Origin: Actinacidiphila paucisporea
GTDB taxonomy: Bacteria > Actinomycetota > Actinomycetes > Streptomycetales > Streptomycetaceae
Assembly: GCF_900142575.1 (NCBI RefSeq)
Contig: NZ_FRBI01000005.1
Coordinates: forward strand, 124,001-188,000
Reading direction: 5' to 3'
DNA: 64,000 nucleotides
Within the stretch, counting starts at the first letter, position 1, and the number at the start of each line of letters is the position of its first letter. Below the pieces are notes generated by a model. The model was not told the origin of the DNA. It did not search any database and saw nothing but the letters and a program-made list of their open reading frames with translations. Positions 59,762-64,000 of this stretch are shown in pieces. The position numbers and the translations under genes were made by a program.

Positions 59762-61036
59762 TCAGCTGATCCTGGATTTGTTGACCGCGAACCGCTCGTG
59801 CCGTTCGTGGCCTTCCTGCCCAACGAAGGCCCTGAATTCGCCGAGGGTGTAGGCGTACGCCCCGCTCGACCGCTTCGCCCGCTCGATCACGAAGTCCCGC
59901 TCAAGGTGTGCCAGATGCTGTTCCACCTCGGGTTCGGTCAGCTCCACTCCGGCCTTCTGGAGTTTGGTGATGATCTGGTCCATGCCGACCGGGCGGGGGG
60001 CTCCGTGCAGCAGCTTGTAGACCGGGTCGTGGATCACCTCAGTGGTCTCGACCAGATCGACCTTCTCGCCCTCCTTGCTGAGTGCCCGGTGGATGGAGCG
60101 GCCGACCGCTTCTGCGACAGGCGGCGGGAAGGCGTTGCCGATCTGGCGGTACTGGGTGGTCTTACCACCGGTGAAGTGCCAGTCGCCCTCGTTCCACCCC
60201 TGGATGCGGGCTACCATCTCGCAGGTCAGCTTCGGACCGGGCTTGCCAGGAGGAGGGGTCCATCCTGGCTCGGGTGGTGCGTTCTCCACGCCCCAGCCGT
60301 CCACGCCCAGCTTCTCCCAGGCAGCCTTTGCCCTGGAGGGGCCCAGGTCGGCGCCGCCGTGCTTCTTCGAGCCTCCGACAATGGTGGGTGCGATGCTGGC
60401 AGCCCCTTCTGCCCACGCGTCGGCACCCTCCCAGCCATTTGAGGCCATGAGGTCCTTGAGGGTCTCCCCTACGGTCGGCGGAGGCCCTTCCAGCGGTTCC
60501 GGCCAGGTGAAGTACGGGGCGAATTCACGTTGCAGGGCGACAAGGACAAAACGGGGGCGGAGCTGCGGGACACCAAAGTCGGATGCTTGAAGCAGCCGCC
60601 ATGAGGCCACGTAGTCGTACCGGCGCAGCTCATCCAGCACGTGTTGGCGGTATGCGGCGAAACGGTTGGCGCTGAGGCCGCGCACGTTCTCCAGCATCAG
60701 GGCTTTCGGCTGGATGATCCGGACCTGCCGGACTGCCCAGGCGAAGAGGTCGCGCTCGTCGGTGGCGCCTAGCTGCTTGCCGGCGATCGTGAAGGGCGGG
60801 CAGGGGACGCCGCCGGCCAGGAGGTCGGTCTTGCCCCTGTGGTCCTCGGGGCGCCAGACCTTCGGGTCGGCGACGTCGCCTTCCTCGACCTTCCAGTCTT
60901 TCCGATTGTGCCTCAGCGTCTTGACAGCGTTGGAGTCCAGCTCCACTGCCAGCTCGTGCTCGAAACCTGCACGCTCTAGGCCTAGGGCCTGCCCTCCTGC
61001 CCCAGCACAGATCTCGACTACACGAAGCTCCGCCAT
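59762..61036 (-). CDS. C5-cytosine DNA methyltransferase with C-terminal winged-helix extension
   Basis: A 424-residue methyltransferase. Motif I EICAGAGGQALGLE, motif IV GGVPCPPF with catalytic C79, motif VI LENV (E116), motif VIII PQLRPRFVLVAL and motif X YRQIGNAFPPPVA. The target-recognition region lies at about 215-300. Residues about 340-424 form an extra winged-helix-like domain (VGMDQIITKLQKAGVELTEPEVEQHLAHLERDFVI), unusual for a standalone enzyme. It should protect host DNA from the NaeI-type nuclease. The ATG at 61036 has GGAGGG upstream. Convergent with vsr. Confidence 0.92.
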   Translation of the reverse strand: MAELRVVEICAGAGGQALGLERAGFEHELAVELDSNAVKTLRHNRKDWKVEEGDVADPKVWRPEDHRGKTDLLAGGVPCPPFTIAGKQLGATDERDLFAWAVRQVRIIQPKALMLENVRGLSANRFAAYRQHVLDELRRYDYVASWRLLQASDFGVPQLRPRFVLVALQREFAPYFTWPEPLEGPPPTVGETLKDLMASNGWEGADAWAEGAASIAPTIVGGSKKHGGADLGPSRAKAAWEKLGVDGWGVENAPPEPGWTPPPGKPGPKLTCEMVARIQGWNEGDWHFTGGKTTQYRQIGNAFPPPVAEAVGRSIHRALSKEGEKVDLVETTEVIHDPVYKLLHGAPRPVGMDQIITKLQKAGVELTEPEVEQHLAHLERDFVIERAKRSSGAYAYTLGEFRAFVGQEGHERHERFAVNKSRIS

Positions 61037-61417
61037 TTGCCCTCCATCACGTGCACACCGCTGGGCTGGCGGGCCCAAGACCCGCCGAGCTCCCTCTGCC
61101 GCGTCCGAATTGGTTCGAACGTACTAGCGATCCGTTCTCTTCGGACGAACATCCCAGCTTGTCTCCGGCCAAGTCCAGCGGGTCGGCGAAGTACAGCTGA
61201 CCGCGAACACGAACTCCGGGACGCCAGTGTAATTGCAGGTCGGGCCGTAACCAGGGACGCGGCCTCTTCGGCGGAGCGGCGGGACGGTTCACCAGGGCTC
61301 CCACCTGCGATGAAGTCTCCGTGTAGGGGCCTCGGAGCGCATACGGTCCCCGCGCTGCGGCGCCTTTCTTGACGCCAGCTGCCAGGATGCTCCGCAAGGA
61401 CGTTCCGGGGAGACCAC
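61037..61417. other. Intergenic region without recognised gene
   Basis: About 380 bp between the divergent methyltransferase and broken glycosylase genes. Reading frames on both strands lack ribosome sites and domains. It must hold the methyltransferase promoter. Confidence 0.4.
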
Positions 61418-62213
61418 ATGGGCCGACAACAGTTCGCGGACGTCCTCGACGCCGAAATGGCAGCCCGTCTGCTGCCAGACTCCGCCGTTGCGGCCCTCGG
61501 CCAGTGGCTGAGAGGAGCCGGCGCCCAGTAGGCAAAGGGCCCCGGGAGCCACACGGTCGCCTACGTCCCCTCCCGCTGGGCCGCGGTCGCTCCCTGGCCC
61601 GGAAGCCTGGCTGACCGGAGCGGCACAGAAAGGGTCCTGCTGAGCCGAGGCCAGGCAGTATCGGCGGTACATGATGCGCTGGCGCGCGAAGAGTGGGACG
61701 AAGCGCTGGTGGCCTCGTATGTCTGGGGCCAGGGTCTGACCGGGTACGGACCTCATCGGTTGGCGGAGATCCTTGCTGAGCCTGGTCTCGCCGACTGCCT
61801 GGCCCAAGCGGCCGAAGCTCTCAGAAGCCATGGTGCGGTGGCCTCGTACGGCGTCCTGCGAGGGGCAATAAAGGGCCTCGGCCCGGCGTTCTTCACCAAA
61901 CTTCTCTACTTCCTCGGCCCGGCGGGCGGAACCGTACCGCCTCCCGCCCCACTGATTCTGGACATGCGGGTGGCGCGGGTGCTTCGCGCCTACGCCGCTG
62001 GCATTAGCGAGCAGATGGGCGAGGTCCGCCGCCAAGGTGGCGGCTTGGATCTGGAGCGACGGCGGATGGACCCCGCATCGCTATGGCGTCTACCTGCGAT
62101 GGATGACTGCCGCGAGTGAGCAACTCGCCTCGGCAGGAATCGGCTGGCCCCCGGCTTGTCCGGATCTCCTCGAACTCGCCTTCTTCGAGGGCCGGTGGAA
62201 TCCCACCGCGTGA
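61418..62213 (+). pseudogene. OGG-type (HhH) DNA glycosylase, broken by an in-frame TAG and a frameshift
   Basis: The frame starts at an ATG at 61418 with GGGGAG upstream. After 37 codons an in-frame TAG (61529-61531) interrupts it; the same frame then continues in family-like sequence (SHTVAYVPSRWAAVAPWP, VASYVWGQGLTGYGPHRL, KGLGPAFFTKLLYFLGP as the helix-hairpin-helix, LILDMRVARVLR with the catalytic-type Asp). Near 62030-62055 a +1 frameshift moves the C-terminus to another frame (WTPHRYGVYLRWMTAASEQL to a TGA at 62211-62213). Two independent lesions make a decayed gene likely. Such glycosylases remove oxidised guanine. Confidence 0.78.
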
Positions 62214-62313
62214 GGGGCAGGCCGGCCCTCACCCGGCGCCACCCCTCGCAACAGCGGCGCGGCTTTCGCAGGTGCGCTCTTGGCGGCATCAATGGCAACT
62301 AGAGGCAGATGCT

Positions 62314-64000
62314 TCAGGGCGTCGCGACGATCGCTTCACCATGGTGACGGGAGTCCTTCACCTGGAAGCGGACGAGGCGGCCAGAGGAGCCGATGGCGGA
62401 TCTCGGAGGAATCAGGGTGAAGGCCATCACCAGCTCTCTCGGATCGGCCACGCCACCAGTGATCGCGGCGCGCACGTCTGAGCTGTCCTTTCCTTCGACG
62501 ACCGGATAGATCAGAGCTACACCTGTATGGGAACCCACAGCGGGGCCGGCGACCGATTGGGTGTCAGACCCATCGGCGGTATCGATCAGGCCCTGGGCTA
62601 CCTCTCGGTGCAGCACACCTGCGATACGCCCGAAGGAGGGCTTCCCCGCCTGTCGGGTCCGTCGGACCAACGACAATGGTACGGAGCCCAGAACCGAGGC
62701 TTCGATTCGGTCGGACCCGGACAGCTGCGGAGAGATCAGAAGCCACTCGTCCACGATCGCCAGTCTGCCGTCCAGCTGTTCCAAGTAGCCCAGGTGCGGC
62801 CTGAAAATGCCTTCCGCCTCCCACTCCAGCTTGCTGAGGACACCGAGCAGGTCTGCGTGGCTGATCCGGGCGGTGAGCGCAGAGAAGCTTCCAGCGGATG
62901 CCCTGCCGTCCTGGACCCGGCGGGTGAACATCACTGGCTGGTGGGAGAGCTTGCCCAGCAGGGGACTCCACCGCTCGGTGTTGCGGCTGAGCGCAGCCGA
63001 GTCCTGCGGGTAGGCAGCAGGTTCGATGGCCCTGCCCGGCGAGCGCACTTCCACCAGTTCCGCATTGAACATCTTGTTCCGTGACGTCGGCTTGACCCAG
63101 GGCAGATGCTGGTAGACAAGGGGCGGCACCTGGTCGGGGGTGACCTGAGGCTTTCCGTCGACCAGCTCTGCGTACGCGGCGAGTTGCTCGCGGAAAAGCT
63201 CCTCGTCCCTGCAGACTGCTTCAAATGCGTCGTACAAGTCGACCGATACGGTCTTCGTCAGCGCTTCAACGCGGCCGATATACAGCCGCACGAGGTCACG
63301 GTAGCCCGGTCGGAATCCGAACCAGCGACCCATCTGCATCAGGGTGTCCCCCTGGCGGGTCGTCCTCCGGTAGTAGGTGACGGTCAGGCCCTCGACCGTG
63401 AACCCGCGGGACAGCTTCGTTCCGCCCACCAGTATTTTCCATACGTTCGGCGTCCGGTCGAAGTCCAGCCCTAGCTGATCGAAGTACCTGTCGGTGTCGC
63501 CGTTGACGACGACGACAGGGTTTCCGCCCTGTCCGATCAGCTGCCGCGCGCGGCTCGTGTAGGGCCGTAGCTCGTCGTAAGAAGCCGGGTTGGGGAGGTC
63601 CGCTGCGCGTGCTGCGGAGACCGGCGCGAAATCAGTAGACCACAGAGCGGCAAGGCGGTCGTGGCCTGCGGTGGATGTATAGCCTGCCTGATGCCACATG
63701 GAGTTGATGCGGAGCGCGAGTTCTGCGTGGTCGTCCATCTTGACCGACTCGTGGACGAGCATAGTGTGGTGGCGGAAAGGCTTGTCCGGCACCCCGTGGT
63801 CGGATCGGTAGAGCTTCAATGCGCCGCTGAGGACGAAGGCGTCCATCGCCTCTTGGAGGCGGTCATAGCTTCCAACACCAACGTCGCGTACGTGTGTTTT
63901 CTGCTGCGAGTTGGCGAAGGTCCGCTGTCCGGGCTCCAGTGGACTGTCGAGATCATGAAAGTCCCGCGCTCCCATGTAGCCGTCAGGAGGGGGAAGGGAG
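62314..64000 (-). CDS. Z1-domain protein (helicase-like), N-terminus beyond the right edge
   Basis: The visible part is 562 residues; the frame stays open to the end of the window (PDGYMGARDF reads through), and family members are usually 800-1000 residues with the ATPase Walker motifs upstream. The Z1 core is clear: LVGGTKLSRGFTVEGLTVTYY then DTLMQMGRWFGFRPGYRDLVRL, corresponding to helicase motifs V and VI. Z1 proteins are repeatedly found with C5-methyltransferases, Vsr, MutL-like ATPases and PD-(D/E)XK nucleases in defence islands. Those partners would be expected just to the right. Confidence 0.88.
   Translation of the reverse strand, partial: SLPPPDGYMGARDFHDLDSPLEPGQRTFANSQQKTHVRDVGVGSYDRLQEAMDAFVLSGALKLYRSDHGVPDKPFRHHTMLVHESVKMDDHAELALRINSMWHQAGYTSTAGHDRLAALWSTDFAPVSAARAADLPNPASYDELRPYTSRARQLIGQGGNPVVVVNGDTDRYFDQLGLDFDRTPNVWKILVGGTKLSRGFTVEGLTVTYYRRTTRQGDTLMQMGRWFGFRPGYRDLVRLYIGRVEALTKTVSVDLYDAFEAVCRDEELFREQLAAYAELVDGKPQVTPDQVPPLVYQHLPWVKPTSRNKMFNAELVEVRSPGRAIEPAAYPQDSAALSRNTERWSPLLGKLSHQPVMFTRRVQDGRASAGSFSALTARISHADLLGVLSKLEWEAEGIFRPHLGYLEQLDGRLAIVDEWLLISPQLSGSDRIEASVLGSVPLSLVRRTRQAGKPSFGRIAGVLHREVAQGLIDTADGSDTQSVAGPAVGSHTGVALIYPVVEGKDSSDVRAAITGGVADPRELVMAFTLIPPRSAIGSSGRLVRFQVKDSRHHGEAIVATP

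Noticed and set aside
61047..61535. Minus-strand frame of 162 codons between the methyltransferase and glycosylase remnant
   Set aside because: No ribosome site or recognisable domain, and it overlaps the glycosylase 5' end.
1..64000. CRISPR arrays, rRNA genes or intact insertion sequences
   Set aside because: No regularly spaced repeats, rRNA segments or transposase motifs were seen in the window.

Overview
The window is high-GC actinobacterial DNA, almost certainly Streptomyces or a close relative in the Streptomycetaceae. Supporting evidence: strong codon bias, frequent GTG starts, GTGA/ATGA stop-start overlaps, DUF5324, TerD, AfsR-like and class E sortase genes, and Streptomyces-type parS and DnaA-box motifs. 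Positions 29413-43506 carry the origin-proximal cell-wall block shared with Mycobacterium (fhaA-fhaB-pstP-rodA-pbpA-pknB, then pabA, DUF881, crgA, rhomboid, ppiA). The right side of the window should therefore point towards gyrA/gyrB and oriC.

Region 1 (1-11900) is core metabolism. It holds a truncated 2-oxoacid dehydrogenase E1-alpha gene, an Lrp/AsnC regulator, and a TetR regulator coupled to a 3-hydroxyacyl-CoA dehydrogenase that diverges from paaN across a palindromic operator. These are followed by an rRNA/tRNA methyltransferase, an HTTM/DUF5819 pair, a rhodanese, a J-domain-like protein and a DUF2252 protein. Region 2 (12000-28700) is signalling and surface functions: a multidomain SpoIIE-type phosphatase, MarR, TerD, PadR with a divergent membrane protein, a secreted serine hydrolase, a histidine kinase divergent from a lipoprotein-ABC-ABC-FtsX-response regulator operon, a GtrA-mannosyltransferase fusion and a secreted fasciclin protein. 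A near-perfect 46-nt palindrome separates this from a tRNA-Leu(CAG).

Region 3 (29413-51700) is the Ser/Thr phosphosignalling and peptidoglycan operon, two class E sortases, pabA, the division gene crgA, a rhomboid protease, cyclophilin, DUF5324, an MFS exporter, a giant AfsR-like regulator containing two parS sites, a MarR/azoreductase pair and an acetyltransferase. A cluster of DnaA-box matches lies just after crgA.

Region 4 (about 52040-64000) is an accessory island. Its left edge is a 42-nt 3' fragment of a tRNA-Ala(UGC) gene, the scar expected when an element integrates into a tRNA. Inside are small regulators, a three-gene set (winged-helix/zinc protein, ParB-like protein, SNF2-like helicase), an AbrB-like regulator diverging from a NaeI-type restriction endonuclease across a nested palindrome, a Vsr nuclease, a C5-cytosine methyltransferase with a winged-helix tail, a broken OGG-type DNA glycosylase, and a Z1-domain protein running off the right edge. 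This is a DNA restriction and repair (defence) island, and the part of the window most likely to hold something new.
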